From assembly GCF_030177755.1 (NCBI RefSeq), contig NZ_CP126539.1, forward strand, positions 1,884,001 to 1,948,000: a stretch of DNA of 64,000 nt, written 5' to 3'. Source of the stretch: Devosia sp. RR2S18 (lineage in GTDB: Bacteria > Pseudomonadota > Alphaproteobacteria > Rhizobiales > Devosiaceae). Numbering within the stretch: the first letter of the stretch is position 1; each line of letters opens with the position of its first letter. A program made the position numbers and the translations under genes. Of this stretch, positions 54,737 to 64,000 are shown in pieces. The notes under the pieces are model-generated. The model had not been told where the DNA came from. It searched no databases and was given only the letters and a program-made list of their open reading frames with translations.

Positions 54737-55294
54737 ATGGCCAAGCAGTTTCCATCACTCGAAGCGCACCACCGCCGGTTCATTGCCGCACAGCGCATGT
54801 TCTTCACCGCATCCTCGGCTCCGACTGGGCACGTGAACGTCTCGCCACGAAGCACCGATATGTTCCGGGTGCTCGGGGACAATTCCGTCCTCTATCTGGA
54901 CCGGACGGGCAGCGGGAACGAGACCGCAGCCCACCTGAAGAAGGATGGCCGATTGACCATCATGTTCTGTGCGGTGGAGGGGCCGCCGCTCATAATGCGC
55001 CTCTACGGGCGGGGGCACGTGATTCACCGTGACAGCTCCGAGTATCGGCACCTTCTGTCCACGTTGTTTGACGACGATCCTCCCCTCGGAGCGCGCCAGA
55101 TGGTGCAGCTTGACATCGATCTGGTGCAAACTTCGTGTGGCTTCGGCGTGCCGCTGTTTGATTACAAGCAAGAGCGACCGCAGATGGATGCTTGGGCGGA
55201 GGCTAAGGGAGTAGAGGGTGTCGAGGCATACTGGCGGGAGAAGAACCAAGTCAGTCTGGATGGCTTCCCAACCGGGCTCTTCGAGAAATCGTAA
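54737..55294 (+). CDS. Pyridoxamine 5'-phosphate oxidase family protein
   Basis: 185 aa flavin-binding split-barrel. RFIAAQRMFFTASSAPTGHVNVSPRSTD, VLYLDRTGSGNETAAHLKKDGRLTIMFCAVEGPPLIMRLYGRGHVI. A general PNPOx-like reductase or heme/flavin-binding protein; true PNPOx activity is unlikely. ATG at 54737. Confidence 0.9.
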   Translation: MAKQFPSLEAHHRRFIAAQRMFFTASSAPTGHVNVSPRSTDMFRVLGDNSVLYLDRTGSGNETAAHLKKDGRLTIMFCAVEGPPLIMRLYGRGHVIHRDSSEYRHLLSTLFDDDPPLGARQMVQLDIDLVQTSCGFGVPLFDYKQERPQMDAWAEAKGVEGVEAYWREKNQVSLDGFPTGLFEKS

Positions 55295-55433
55295 GCCTTC
55301 GCTCGGGCAATGCATATGCGTGCCCTGCACTTCACTTCGTGAGCTCTTCTGATTGCACAACATTTGCGCGGAACGCATGAAATTTGGGCGCTAAGCCTTT
55401 GAGCTTTTCCAGCTCCGCTGCTACTCAGCTGCC

Positions 55434-56600
55434 ATGTTGCGACTTGCATTTCTCAACCAGTTCCTGCCCAACCTTGTTCCTGTCAGTGGGCATGAACGAG
55501 CGCGTGCTGCGTTGGGGGCGTTCGCCGGAATATTGGTGACGGGAATCGTGACTGCTGCTGCGGTTGGCTCGGACGCAGGAATCCCGCTGTTGATGGCACC
55601 GATTGGTGCCTCGGCGGTGCTGCTATTTGCAGTGCCAACCAGCCCACTCGCCCAGCCCTGGTCGATCCTGGCTGGCAATTGCCTGGCAGCGCTGGTGGGC
55701 GTCACGGCCGCCCTTCTCATTCCTCAGCCAATGGTTGCTGCAGCTTTCGCCGTGGCAGTCAGTATAGGGCTGATGCTGACCTGCCGTTGCCTCCATCCGC
55801 CCAGCGGCGCCGTTGCGCTTACGGCCGTGATCGGCGGTCCGGCGATCACAGAGCTCGGCTATGGCTTCATACTATGGCCTGTCGGGCTCAATTCTGTGCT
55901 CCTGTTGCTCCTGGCCCTCTTGTTCAACAAGTTGACCGGGAAAGAATACCCGCACCGTCCTAGCGCGGGCGTATCGCTCCCGAGCGTGGGGAGTGGGGGC
56001 GGCGGTAGCCTCGGCGTCACGATCGAGGACCTGACAACCGCCATCCAGGAACGAGACGATATTGTGCCCGTAGACCCGGCCGATCTGGAGGAGGTTCTAC
56101 AACGTGCAGAGGCGATGGCCTTCTCACGACGATCCGGAGGCGTGACCGCGGGTGCAATCATGTCACGCGAGGTGATCACGGTCGCACCCGCCACCACTCT
56201 ACGGGTGTGTCTGCGGCTGCTGCGGAGCCATGGCCTCAAGGCATTGCCCGTAGTTGAAGATGACCGAACCGTTGTCGGCATACTCACGGCAACTGACCTG
56301 CTGGAAAAGGCGGACTGGGGTCCAGCTCCCGTTGCCACGGGGCTCGGCTGGCGTTTGCGCGCGATGACGAACTCAGACCGGCCTCTTCGTGGCAAGGCAC
56401 GTGAGCTGATGAGTTCGCAAGTCCGTTGTGTCTCCCAGGCAATGCCGATCGCCCGCGTGGTACAGGTGATGGCCGAGACGGGCCACCACCACCTGCCGGT
56501 GCTCGATGATCAAGGCATCCTCATTGGCATGGTGACGCAGTCGGACGTGCTTTCCGCGCTCTTTCATGTCAATGCCGAGGAGCTGGCGCTTATCGCCTGA
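55434..56600 (+). CDS. HPP membrane protein with two CBS domains
   Basis: 388 aa. The N-terminal half is an HPP transmembrane domain with LLMAPIGASAVLLFAVPTSPLAQPW and the HPP motif itself (CRCLHPPSGAVALTAVIGG). Residues about 235-388 are a CBS pair (AIMSREVITVAPATTL, LPVVEDDRTVVGILTATDLL, LPVLDDQGILIGMVTQSDVL). HPP proteins have been linked to nitrite transport in cyanobacteria and plants, which fits the surroundings. CBS could gate it by nucleotide. Confidence 0.92.
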   Translation: MLRLAFLNQFLPNLVPVSGHERARAALGAFAGILVTGIVTAAAVGSDAGIPLLMAPIGASAVLLFAVPTSPLAQPWSILAGNCLAALVGVTAALLIPQPMVAAAFAVAVSIGLMLTCRCLHPPSGAVALTAVIGGPAITELGYGFILWPVGLNSVLLLLLALLFNKLTGKEYPHRPSAGVSLPSVGSGGGGSLGVTIEDLTTAIQERDDIVPVDPADLEEVLQRAEAMAFSRRSGGVTAGAIMSREVITVAPATTLRVCLRLLRSHGLKALPVVEDDRTVVGILTATDLLEKADWGPAPVATGLGWRLRAMTNSDRPLRGKARELMSSQVRCVSQAMPIARVVQVMAETGHHHLPVLDDQGILIGMVTQSDVLSALFHVNAEELALIA

Positions 56601-56648
56601 CGGAGAAGGCTGCGGGACGGGAGGTGCCGCTCGGGGTTGAACACTACC

Positions 56649-56906
56649 CTAGGCCGCAGCCCTCAGTTTTCGCGAGGTGGTACCATCGACCACGTCGTCA
56701 ACAATCGGCAGATCCTCGATCAATTCGATTGCGTGCTCTACCTGGAGTCGATCAAGGTCTTGGCCCTTGAGGATGACGACACCATCCTGCACAGTGACCT
56801 CCATGCCATGGGCGTCCAGGAAGGCGTCCTGCCACAGGGCCTCCATCACGTCGTCGGCGATGTTTTCATCACGGCGGAGGTTGGCCGATCTATCGAACGA
56901 ATTCAT
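56649..56906 (-). CDS. BON-domain protein (copy 2)
   Basis: 85 aa, MNSFDRSANLRRDENIADDVMEALWQD..., nearly the same as copy 1 at 51554. ATG at 56906. Convergent with the HPP-CBS gene. Confidence 0.88.
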   Translation of the reverse strand: MNSFDRSANLRRDENIADDVMEALWQDAFLDAHGMEVTVQDGVVILKGQDLDRLQVEHAIELIEDLPIVDDVVDGTTSRKLRAAA

Positions 56907-56989
56907 GATTTTGCTCCTTGCTGCGGGAGCTTTTAACCCTCGCCCTCGCCGCCGTGTTTGAGCCAGATCAAGGAGCCGCACCCTCTCAG

Positions 56990-57290
56990 CGAATAGCCGG
57001 CATGCGCTGAGAATGGGGGAGCGACTTCGCGGCACCCCCTCACAGCTCCTTGAGACCACGATAGCGCGTGAAAAGTTGCCCGCCCGATGCGCCAACCTGC
57101 CCACGTCATAGGGTTCGAGCTGAGCTCCAATATAGTCGATGCCAGGGAAGCCCGATGGTATGCCCGCAACTGAAAGGCCAGTAGCATTCGGCCCGAAGGA
57201 GATGTGCAATCGCCAGCAGGCACATGCCCCCTAGTACTTAGCCCTCAATTTGTGCCGTGTGGCGAGCAGGCCGGAATACCTGCACCCCGA
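56990..57290 (-). pseudogene. Decayed DUF411 gene
   Basis: The minus strand preserves EGY-stop-VL-stop-GHVP, GPNATGLSVAGIPSGFPGIDYIGAQLEPYDV and, after a frame change, GASGGQLFTRYRGLKEL-stop. This parallels the intact gene at 51873. In-frame stops and frameshifts make it non-functional. Confidence 0.88.
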
Positions 57291-57298
57291 GATAGCTT

Positions 57299-57514
57299 CT
57301 ATCGTGGGAAGCGGTCGATAAGCTTCCAGACGCCACTGATCTTCTGCGACTCCATGAGGATGCCAGTGCGGTATTGGCCGTGCCGTTGGTGTTCTTCGAA
57401 CGCTGCAAGCGCCGCCCCGAGAGTGTCAAATTGCATCCGCAGACCGCCTGAAGTTGAGCGATCCTCAGTCTCCCAGAACACCACGTGGTAAAGCTTTGGC
57501 TGAACATGGATCAT
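57299..57514 (-). CDS. Hypothetical 71-aa protein
   Basis: Compact basic protein: KLYHVVFWETEDRSTSGGLRMQFDTLGAALAAFEEHQRHGQYRTGILMESQKISGVWKLIDRF. The strand-helix-strand pattern looks genuine. Family not recognised. ATG at 57514. Confidence 0.6.
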   Translation of the reverse strand: MIHVQPKLYHVVFWETEDRSTSGGLRMQFDTLGAALAAFEEHQRHGQYRTGILMESQKISGVWKLIDRFPR

Positions 57515-57613
57515 GGATGCCGCCCCCGCGGAAGAATACTAAGACCGATAGATCAAACCAACAATGCTCGGGGCCACGGTCGTTGAGCAGACTGCATTCT
57601 CCTTGTGCCTCTT

Positions 57614-58309
57614 CTAGGAGGTTCCAGCGCGTTTCACCTCGGGCAGGGCGATGGCGAACAGGATCGCTGCAGCGAACACGAGGAGGTAGCCACCGATTGT
57701 GAGATAAAGCGCAACTCCGACGATGCCACCGATCAGGAAAGCTATGATCGTGCTTGTATATAAGCGCAGCCTGGCAAGTGCACTCTCCCTCTGTGGGGCC
57801 CGGTCAAAGAGGGCCGCAAGTCCAAGCCCGATGTCAGTCGCCATGCCAGACACGTGGGTGGTGCGAACTCTCGCGTTGGAGATCCTTGTCGTTGCTGCGT
57901 TCTGCAACCCCATGACAAAGCTCAGTCCGAGTACGAGGAGGGCGCTACTGTCGAAGGCGGGAATGAAGATATCCACGCCACCGAGCAACAACAGCAGCAA
58001 TCCCTCAAGTACAATGCTAAACGCATATATTGCACGGATCTGCCGCTTCCGCCCCGCTTCAATCAGAAGCCCCGAGGTGCACGCCCCAGCAATGAACACT
58101 ACCAGAAGCGCCCCGAACAGGGCCGCTGCACCGAGTTCGCCGAGACTTAGATGGTCTGAGAATGCTGACAAGTTACCGGTCATGTTCGCTGAGAACAGAC
58201 CCACCGCCTGAAAGCCAGCGGCGTTCAGGGCGCCCGCTATGCCGGCCAGCAGAGTGGCAAGACGGATATCTACTGCAAGATCGCGTTGGTCGCCTTCGCG
58301 TATCAACAT
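57614..58309 (-). CDS. DUF1275 (YoaK) family membrane protein
   Basis: 231 aa. ATLLAGIAGALNAAGFQAVGLFSANMTGNLSAFSDHL and LSFVMGLQNAATTRISNARVRTTHVSGMATDIG are the DUF1275 hallmarks. Six membrane helices. ATG at 58309 chosen since the family starts there; the long frame upstream has no homology. Confidence 0.92.
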   Translation of the reverse strand: MLIREGDQRDLAVDIRLATLLAGIAGALNAAGFQAVGLFSANMTGNLSAFSDHLSLGELGAAALFGALLVVFIAGACTSGLLIEAGRKRQIRAIYAFSIVLEGLLLLLLGGVDIFIPAFDSSALLVLGLSFVMGLQNAATTRISNARVRTTHVSGMATDIGLGLAALFDRAPQRESALARLRLYTSTIIAFLIGGIVGVALYLTIGGYLLVFAAAILFAIALPEVKRAGTS

Positions 58310-58777
58310 CTTCGGCCCCCTGACGACAGAAATAGCCTCTGGTGGCGGGCTGCAGCAAGTGATGCGGTTCGGGCGATTTCCGGATGAGCCGATCACATGG
58401 GTAGGACAGTTGGAAGCCTGCACCGCCGGTCGGCTTCGAGCCCCCAATCGAAGATCCACGCTTCCGCCTCGGCTTCTCGACAGCTGCCGGTCCTCTGTGG
58501 ATGGCTCCCGCATTGCAAGAGGTAATTCGACGTTCTGGCGCGTTGGTCGGGTGCAGTCTTCTGTCCGGCCTATTGATGCAGCCGTAGGAGACTGCTGGCC
58601 CTGATGGGGTCGGCGAACAAGGTCCCAATCTGCTAAGCAGGCTATAACGCCTCGGACTGGCTGTGGGTTGTCCCTGTTTCCGGCCTGACCGGTTTCGCCA
58701 TCACATCGCTTCGCTCTCACAACCTCATGGAGCCGATTATTCGGCTCGAACTGTTTCCCGCTTCAAGTCTTGGCAGT
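58310..58777. other. Spacer between the DUF1275 gene and the transposase relic
   Basis: About 470 bases in which I see no gene. Open frames extend through it only as artefacts of high GC. Confidence 0.5.
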
Positions 58778-59110
58778 TTACGCCATCAGATGTGGGGCAT
58801 GGCGAGCCTGGTAGACCTCGCCACGGGTCATGATCGCCCAGACCAGCCGTGCCATCTTGTTCGCCATGGCGACACTCGCCACGCGCACCGGTTTCCTCGC
58901 CAGGAGTGCGACAAGCCGGGGGTCTGCGGTGTCCGGTTTGTATTTGGCTCCGCGGATCAACGATGTCGCGCCGATCACAAGCAGCTTCCTCAAATACCGA
59001 TCGCCCATCTTGGTGATGCGGCCGAGGCGGTCCTTGCCACCACTGGAGTTTTGGGATGGCGTGAGCCCGAGCCAGGCGGCAAACTCTCGACCGGACCTGC
59101 AGTGCATCCC
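58778..59110 (-). mobile_element. IS110-family transposase remnant (C-terminal part)
   Basis: The minus strand encodes GREFAAWLGLTPSQNSSGGKDRLGRITKMGDRYLRKLLVIGATSLIRGA, the C-terminal Transposase_20 domain of IS110/IS116 elements with its serine region. The N-terminal DEDD-nuclease part is absent, and homology stops near 59110. A dead fragment marking an old insertion. Confidence 0.88.
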
Positions 59111-59285
59111 AGTCCAACTATGCTGTTCCAACTGCCGGGCCAATACTTCTTGCGCGGGGAGCTTGGCGTCGCTCGAAGTTGCGGTCAGAATGAGGAGGCT
59201 TTGCGATATGCTAGGTGACTCCCACAGCCAAGGGGGAATCCTGTCAGACTATAGCTCCCGGGCGCCAACTCCTTTGCTCACCGAA

Positions 59286-59654
59286 TTAGTGGTTGCGGGT
59301 ACCCGGACCAACTTGTCGGTACCCCTCGCGAAGCCACCCTTGCATTTCCACGTCGATCTCTTCATCAGGTTCGAGCGTGAAGCGGTTGGTGACCACCGAT
59401 TTCGTGGTGCGAAACGAAGCCTTCAGATGCTGGTGTTCCACAGCATGCAGAAGGTCGATAGAGCACTCAAGATATCTGCCTTTGATGTACGCCGTCGCGA
59501 ATGTGCGCTTCCCCTTCCACGCCACCATGGTGCGGGAGACCTTCTCGGCCACATCCTTTCCAGCTGCCAGCGCATGCTTTCTAAAATCCATGAAGACCTG
59601 GATTGTGTCCGTGTTCTTACCAGATAGGTAATCTTGGATTTCCTGGTCAGCCAT
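59286..59654 (-). CDS. DUF5655-like protein
   Basis: 122 aa. MADQEIQDYLSGKNTDTIQVFMDFRKHAL, MVAWKGKRTFATAYIKGRYLECSIDLL and HLKASFRTTKSVVTNRFTLEPDEEID follow the DUF5655 layout. Function unknown. ATG at 59654. Confidence 0.72.
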   Translation of the reverse strand: MADQEIQDYLSGKNTDTIQVFMDFRKHALAAGKDVAEKVSRTMVAWKGKRTFATAYIKGRYLECSIDLLHAVEHQHLKASFRTTKSVVTNRFTLEPDEEIDVEMQGWLREGYRQVGPGTRNH

Positions 59655-59851
59655 GGATAGAGTTTGCACCCCAAGAGCAGGGCAGTAAATGTAGGATACT
59701 CGTGTGTCGGCCTAGCTGGCAAGCTCTCAGCAGAACGTAGGCTTACCGGTGGCCAAACGCAGCGCGGCGCGGTCCTCTCGCTTTCTTGCTTAGTGCGATC
59801 TTCACCGTCGCCTACTTAAATGCCTTGAGGGCATTTATTCGGGAAGAGACG

Positions 59852-61798
59852 ATGACGCTGCGCATTTCAACCAAACTCCTGATCATGGGTGCGCTTGCAC
59901 TCGCCATGATGGCGGCGGGAACTGTCTTTTCCCTCTTCAACACTCAGCATCATCTCGTGGAGGACCGCAAAGCACTGTTGTCTGCAATGACCGACAGCGC
60001 GACGGCAATCATCGAGTATCACGCAGCCCGTGTTGAAGCAGGCGAAGTGCCCCTGGATGAGGCGCAGCTTCAGGCACTCGAAGCCATCAAGGCGATGCGC
60101 TACAGCGGGAGTGAATATTTCTGGATCAATGACATGGGTCCGGTGATGGTGATGCACCCCATCAAACCCGAGCTCGACGGCCAGGATCTTTCCCAAAACG
60201 CTGATCCGAACGGCAAACGCTTGTTCGTCGAATTTGTCAGAACAGTCGAAGCTCATGGCTCCGGCTTTGTGGACTACCTATGGCCCAAGCCTGGCAGCGA
60301 CACTCCACAACCCAAGCTCTCTCACGTCACGGGAACATCCTGGGGTTGGGTTGTTGGCACTGGCGTCTATATCGACGATCTAGAGGCCATGTTCTGGGAG
60401 AATGTGTTCATACTGGGTGCCGCCTTGCTGGCCGGTCTCCTGCTGATGGGCGCCTCGGCCTTTCTGATTGCCCGTTCGATCACTCGGCCTGTCAACGCGC
60501 TGACCTCAGCAATGGCTGGGTTGGCCGGTGGCCACAATGACATCGACGTTCCGGCAACTACTGCACGTGATGAAGTCGGAGATATGGCAAGGGCCGTCTT
60601 GGTTTTCAAACAATCAGCGATTGAGAAGTGCATTGCCGAATCCGAGGCCATCCAGGCACGACAGCAGCATGAAGCCGATCGGGCCATGAGCGAACAGGAG
60701 AGGGCGGCAGTACAGCAGGCGAAAGAACGCGAAGCCGAGGACGACGCAGCGGCCGTGGAGGTTCTGGCCGAAGGCCTCGCCGCTCTCGCTTCCGGCAATC
60801 TCAGGCATCGCATCACGGCGGACCTGCCCGCCAAGTCGCAGCGTCTCAAGGACGATTTCAATCGCACGGCCGAAAGCCTGAATGACGTCGTCACGAAGCT
60901 CCGGCTAACCTCCAATGAACTTAGGGGCGCGACGATCGAAATCATGTCGGGAACGAATGACCTCTCTGACCGCACTACTCGCCAGACTGCGACCATCGAA
61001 GAAACCTCAGCAACCATGGAGCAGCTGGCTGTGACAGTAATGGAGAATGCTGGTCGGGCGCAGGAAGCCACAAAAACTGCTACCTCAGTCAGCCAGTCGG
61101 CCGAAGAAGGGGGTGAGGCCATGGGGCTGGCGACCGCAGCGATGGAGCGGATCACCACCTCATCGGCCAAAGTTTCCGACATCATCAAAATGATCGATGA
61201 TATCGCCTTCCAAACCAACCTTTTGGCTCTCAATGCATCGGTCGAAGCTGCACGTGCCGGGGAAGCAGGCAAGGGCTTTGCCGTCGTGGCCATCGAAGTA
61301 CGTCGTCTGGCCCAATCAGCGGCCGAGGCGTCCTCCGAGGTGAAGGCTCTCATTGAGCAGAGCGCTACCGAGGTTGACGGTGGGTCAAGGCTCGTAGCCA
61401 AAGCTGCCGAAAAGCTTGTGGCGATGCTCAAGGCAGCTCGGAGCAACACCGCGCAAATGCAGACGATCGCCGATGCTAGCCGCGAGCAGGCTTCCTCGAT
61501 AAAGGAGATCACTGCTGCGGTGCGTCAGCTGGACGAAATGACGCAGCACAACGCCGCCCTGGTTGAGGAAACTAACGCGGCAATCGCTCAAACCGACCAA
61601 CAGGCGACCGCGCTCGACCGGATCGTTGAGATATTCAGGATCGAAGCGGGCGACCCGCGCACTCAATTGCCCGCCACCGCGGAAACTCGGCCTGCTGCGC
61701 TTAAGCTAGCAGGGGAAAGCAAATCCACGCGCCACACCCACAGAACCCTTCTTACAAATGGCAACGCAGCGATTGATCAGAACTGGCACGAGGCCTAG
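59852..61798 (+). CDS. Methyl-accepting chemotaxis protein with cache sensor
   Basis: 648 aa. Membrane helix at about 10-30, then a single-cache domain (about 35-185) with [33 protein letters not shown] and [13 protein letters not shown] second helix precedes HAMP ([20 protein letters not shown]). The signalling domain contains the hairpin [37 protein letters not shown] at 59852 is favoured over an upstream start. Ligand probably a small organic acid (family knowledge). Confidence 0.95.
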   Translation: MTLRISTKLLIMGALALAMMAAGTVFSLFNTQHHLVEDRKALLSAMTDSATAIIEYHAARVEAGEVPLDEAQLQALEAIKAMRYSGSEYFWINDMGPVMVMHPIKPELDGQDLSQNADPNGKRLFVEFVRTVEAHGSGFVDYLWPKPGSDTPQPKLSHVTGTSWGWVVGTGVYIDDLEAMFWENVFILGAALLAGLLLMGASAFLIARSITRPVNALTSAMAGLAGGHNDIDVPATTARDEVGDMARAVLVFKQSAIEKCIAESEAIQARQQHEADRAMSEQERAAVQQAKEREAEDDAAAVEVLAEGLAALASGNLRHRITADLPAKSQRLKDDFNRTAESLNDVVTKLRLTSNELRGATIEIMSGTNDLSDRTTRQTATIEETSATMEQLAVTVMENAGRAQEATKTATSVSQSAEEGGEAMGLATAAMERITTSSAKVSDIIKMIDDIAFQTNLLALNASVEAARAGEAGKGFAVVAIEVRRLAQSAAEASSEVKALIEQSATEVDGGSRLVAKAAEKLVAMLKAARSNTAQMQTIADASREQASSIKEITAAVRQLDEMTQHNAALVEETNAAIAQTDQQATALDRIVEIFRIEAGDPRTQLPATAETRPAALKLAGESKSTRHTHRTLLTNGNAAIDQNWHEA

Positions 61799-62071
61799 GC
61801 CTCTTGCCGACCGCTTGAACCCCGTCCTGGTCTCCAGAACACAGATTCGCCTGGCAGAATCTCACGACGGCAAGGCCTTTACCGAGTGGCTGGTTTCAGG
61901 GAACTACCTTCTGCCACTGAACGGCAGAATTGGGGTCGCTTGCCGCCGATCAGATTATTTGCTCGGAATGGCAGCTAATCAACCTCTCGGCACCAGAACT
62001 GGTCAGTCTGGTGCCGGCCCCAAAGTAGACCATCAGAGTGGGCTGGGCCTTTCCACAAGGTGGAGGGGAGG

Positions 62072-62788
62072 TCACGGTCTAGTGGAGAAAAAAATCAAGA
62101 ATAGTACGGCAGTGAACACGCCGTTGAGCGCCATTGCTGTGCCCGAGAATGCGCCTGCCGCGCCGCTGACCTGGAGCGCCCGCGCGGTGCCGATGCCGTG
62201 AGCGGCAATGCCTACGGCGAAGCCACGGGCAGGATAGTTGTGTATGCGCAGGGCGTTCATCATCGGAGTGACGACTACTGCGCCAGTGATTCCAGTGAAT
62301 ACCACGATTACAGCGGCGACAGCAGGAATACCGCCCAGCCCTTGCGCCAGGTCCATTGCAATTGGAGCACTGACCGACTTTGGCGCCAGCGATGCCAGTA
62401 CCTGAACGGGGGTGCCGAACAGCGTAGCAACAAGAAGTGAGCTACCCACTGCCGTCAGGCTTCCCGCGACCAGCGCCACCGCGATGGGCAGAAGTGAACG
62501 TTTCACAGCAGCCCGGTTGGCGAACAAGGGAATTGCCAGGGAAGTTGTCGCCGGGCCGAGCAGAAAGTGGATCAGGTTCGCGCCTTGTAAATAGGTGGGG
62601 TATGGCGTGCGGGTGAGCAGCAGGACCGGAATGATGATGGCGGCAGAAATCAGCACGCTGTTGGCAAGCGGGGAGTTGTCGAAGCGCCCAGCGATCCATA
62701 GCGAGGCGGTGTAGGCAACGAGCGTGACACTCAGCCAAGTCAGCGGTGACGCGGTTAGGTGAGCCCAGACGGGCTCCATATGGATCAT
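62072..62788 (-). CDS. lrgB: LrgB/CidB-like membrane protein
   Basis: 238 aa. SVLISAAIIIPVLLL, FLLGPATTSLAIPLF, LAPKSVSAPIAMDLAQGLGG and AHGIGTARALQVSGAAGAFSGTAMALNG are diagnostic. Works with LrgA in membrane transport or murein hydrolase control. ATG at 62788 overlaps the lrgA stop. Confidence 0.93.
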   Translation of the reverse strand: MIHMEPVWAHLTASPLTWLSVTLVAYTASLWIAGRFDNSPLANSVLISAAIIIPVLLLTRTPYPTYLQGANLIHFLLGPATTSLAIPLFANRAAVKRSLLPIAVALVAGSLTAVGSSLLVATLFGTPVQVLASLAPKSVSAPIAMDLAQGLGGIPAVAAVIVVFTGITGAVVVTPMMNALRIHNYPARGFAVGIAAHGIGTARALQVSGAAGAFSGTAMALNGVFTAVLFLIFFSTRP

Positions 62789-63228
62789 GAGCGTTTTCTC
62801 GCCAGTAGCCTTTCGGTGCCGATGAAAGCGCCAACGGTGACGAGCAGGGTCATCACCGTCGATACCACCACGGCCAGGAGCAGCGGTAAGCCCCAATCGC
62901 GGATCAGTTCGCCTTGCTGCATGATTCCGACGGCAGAGGGAACGAACAGTAGTGTCAGGATGCCGAGCAGGGCATTGCCCACGCCGACCACCGCCTGCGC
63001 GCGTTCCCCAAGCACCTTTAAAACAACGAGTAGCAACAGAAGACCCAAGATTGGTCCAGGAAAAAGCAGGCTCGGCAGCATCAGGCGCGCCGCTAGCACA
63101 AGGACTTCCCCTGCCAACTGACACAGGATCAGTAGTGACAGTCCGGCTACCCAGTCACGAGGTTGAAGGAATGGTCGCTCCCCTTCACACATGCGACTGC
63201 TCCAGGATTGAGCTCTGGCCAGCGCCAA
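62785..63228 (-). CDS. lrgA: LrgA/CidA-like membrane protein
   Basis: About 147 aa holin-like protein with four helices: LSLLILCQLAGEVLVLAARL, PGPILGLLLLLVVLK, LLGILTLLFVPSAVGIMQQ and LLLAVVVSTVMTLLVTVGAFIG. Start may be at 63192 (MCEGERP) instead. Coupled to lrgB. Confidence 0.9.
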   Translation of the reverse strand: MALARAQSWSSRMCEGERPFLQPRDWVAGLSLLILCQLAGEVLVLAARLMLPSLLFPGPILGLLLLLVVLKVLGERAQAVVGVGNALLGILTLLFVPSAVGIMQQGELIRDWGLPLLLAVVVSTVMTLLVTVGAFIGTERLLARKRS

Positions 63229-63252
63229 TGCGCAAAATACCCATGACCGATC

Positions 63253-63996
63253 TTATGCCAACGTGGCCGACACGGTTTCGAACCCATCCCCCTCCACAGT
63301 AACCCGATCACCGGTCAGAGGCAGCGCGCCGATCCGGGCTCCGGTAATGACTACATCTCTGGTCTTTAGCGGCAAACCCCGCTCGGCGGCGTGGTTGGCG
63401 AGCCAGGCGAGCGAGCGAAGCGTGCGCGCGGTGTCTTGGCCGGCTTCCACCCTCCCAACCTCTACCCCGTCTACGAACATAGCGATCCGCTGTCGGCTGA
63501 ACTCCGGCCAATTCTCCGCCGATCTTGCCCCACCCAACACCACCGCTTCGTTGTTCTGAAGGTCGGCCACCCCGGCGAGCGTTGTCATGTGTGTCCGGTC
63601 TAGAAAACGCGACCCAATGACCTCGATTGCCAGATGGATGCTGGCGACCGCATCTCTAACCTCATCTACGCCGTAGCCTCCCGGAATCGGGGGAAGGTCA
63701 TGCTTTAGGCTAACGGCCAGCTCTGCCTCAATTGCTGGCTGGGCCAATCCTGAGAGCTCGATCGACGCACCATCCCCGAGTACAGTACTGCGCAGTAGAG
63801 GGGACGCCATCGGCTCACCTCGCTCAGGGTAGGGTTGCACCTTCCATCCTCCGACGGGTGCCAACGCCAGCGCGGTTTCCGTCTGTACTTGGTATGCCTC
63901 TTCGAGGTCTGCAGGCAGCAAGTCCGGTGAAGGGCCGTCGATGAGAATGCCACGAGCTCGGCTCGACAGGATCACGTCGGTAAGGGGAAGTGTCAT
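63253..63996 (-). CDS. 2-keto-4-pentenoate hydratase-like (MhpD family) enzyme
   Basis: 247 aa. AYQVQTETALALAPVGGWKVQPY, IELSGLAQPAIEAELAVSLKHDLPP (metal-binding ExE) and ASIHLAIEVIGSRFLD are the hydratase/decarboxylase fold. It lacks the ring-cleavage neighbours of classical mhp clusters, at least within the window. ATG at 63996, 5 bases from the window end; promoter not visible. Confidence 0.88.
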   Translation of the reverse strand: MTLPLTDVILSSRARGILIDGPSPDLLPADLEEAYQVQTETALALAPVGGWKVQPYPERGEPMASPLLRSTVLGDGASIELSGLAQPAIEAELAVSLKHDLPPIPGGYGVDEVRDAVASIHLAIEVIGSRFLDRTHMTTLAGVADLQNNEAVVLGGARSAENWPEFSRQRIAMFVDGVEVGRVEAGQDTARTLRSLAWLANHAAERGLPLKTRDVVITGARIGALPLTGDRVTVEGDGFETVSATLA

Positions 63997-64000
63997 AATT

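Noticed and set aside
61799-62071. Possible gene between the chemoreceptor and lrgB
   Set aside because: The frame there merely extends over the lrgB antisense; no start signal or homology.
62072-63124. Long 350-codon version of LrgB
   Set aside because: The N-terminal third is the antiparallel/shifted reading of lrgA; homology begins at the ATG at 62788.

Overview
The window looks like a piece of an alphaproteobacterial (Hyphomicrobiales/Rhizobiales-type, perhaps Devosia-like) replicon. The pointers are high GC, a DUF2312/GapR nucleoid protein, a nirK-pseudoazurin-NnrU-NnrS nitrite/NO gene set, FixK/FnrL-style TTGAT-N4-ATCAA boxes, and a Ku-LigD end-joining pair. The taxon is inference. No rRNA, tRNA, CRISPR array or replication origin was recognised.

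Left end (1-8.7 kb) is a DNA repair and defence block. ligD and ku are on the minus strand. Next comes a minus-strand retron-type reverse transcriptase fused to a trypsin-like serine protease (3436-5073). Divergent from it is a two-gene SIR2-APAZ plus short Argonaute system of SPARSA type (5374-8705). The roughly 300-bp spacer between them has several small inverted repeats and could hold a retron ncRNA and both promoters. From 8.9 to 16.4 kb lies a seven-gene minus-strand sugar operon: LacI regulator, FAD oxidoreductase, ABC binding protein, two permeases, ATPase and a barrel-like protein, with a tandem repeat operator candidate upstream.

The stretch 16.7-28 kb is mixed metabolism and regulation: a DUF6544-like protein, a CadC-like membrane regulator, GapR, a NYN nuclease-like protein, a CBS protein, sdhB-sdhC-sdhD without sdhA, ilvD, a cupin and a di-heme cytochrome c peroxidase.

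From 28 to 57 kb the window is a nitrite/NO and copper island. It has three pseudoazurins, two copper nitrite reductases (nirK), hemN, a copper-handling operon (His-rich protein, YcnI, CopCD), four DUF2249 proteins, hemerythrin-NnrU, a heme-copper-oxidase-like membrane protein, two Crp/Fnr regulators (one frameshifted), TatA, GDH, NnrS, DUF411, YbaN, BON proteins and an HPP-CBS protein. Strong dyad FNR/NnrR-like boxes precede hemN, two pseudoazurins and the hemerythrin/DUF2249 divergent pair. The island shows repeated duplication followed by decay: remnants of nnrS, a globin-like gene, an HPP-CBS gene, a DUF411 gene and a small unknown gene each sit where an intact paralogue exists elsewhere in the window. 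No norBC, nosZ, nar or nap gene is in the window.

The right end (57-64 kb) holds a DUF1275 protein, an IS110-type transposase remnant, a DUF5655-like protein, a cache-domain chemoreceptor, lrgA-lrgB and a 2-keto-4-pentenoate hydratase-like enzyme.
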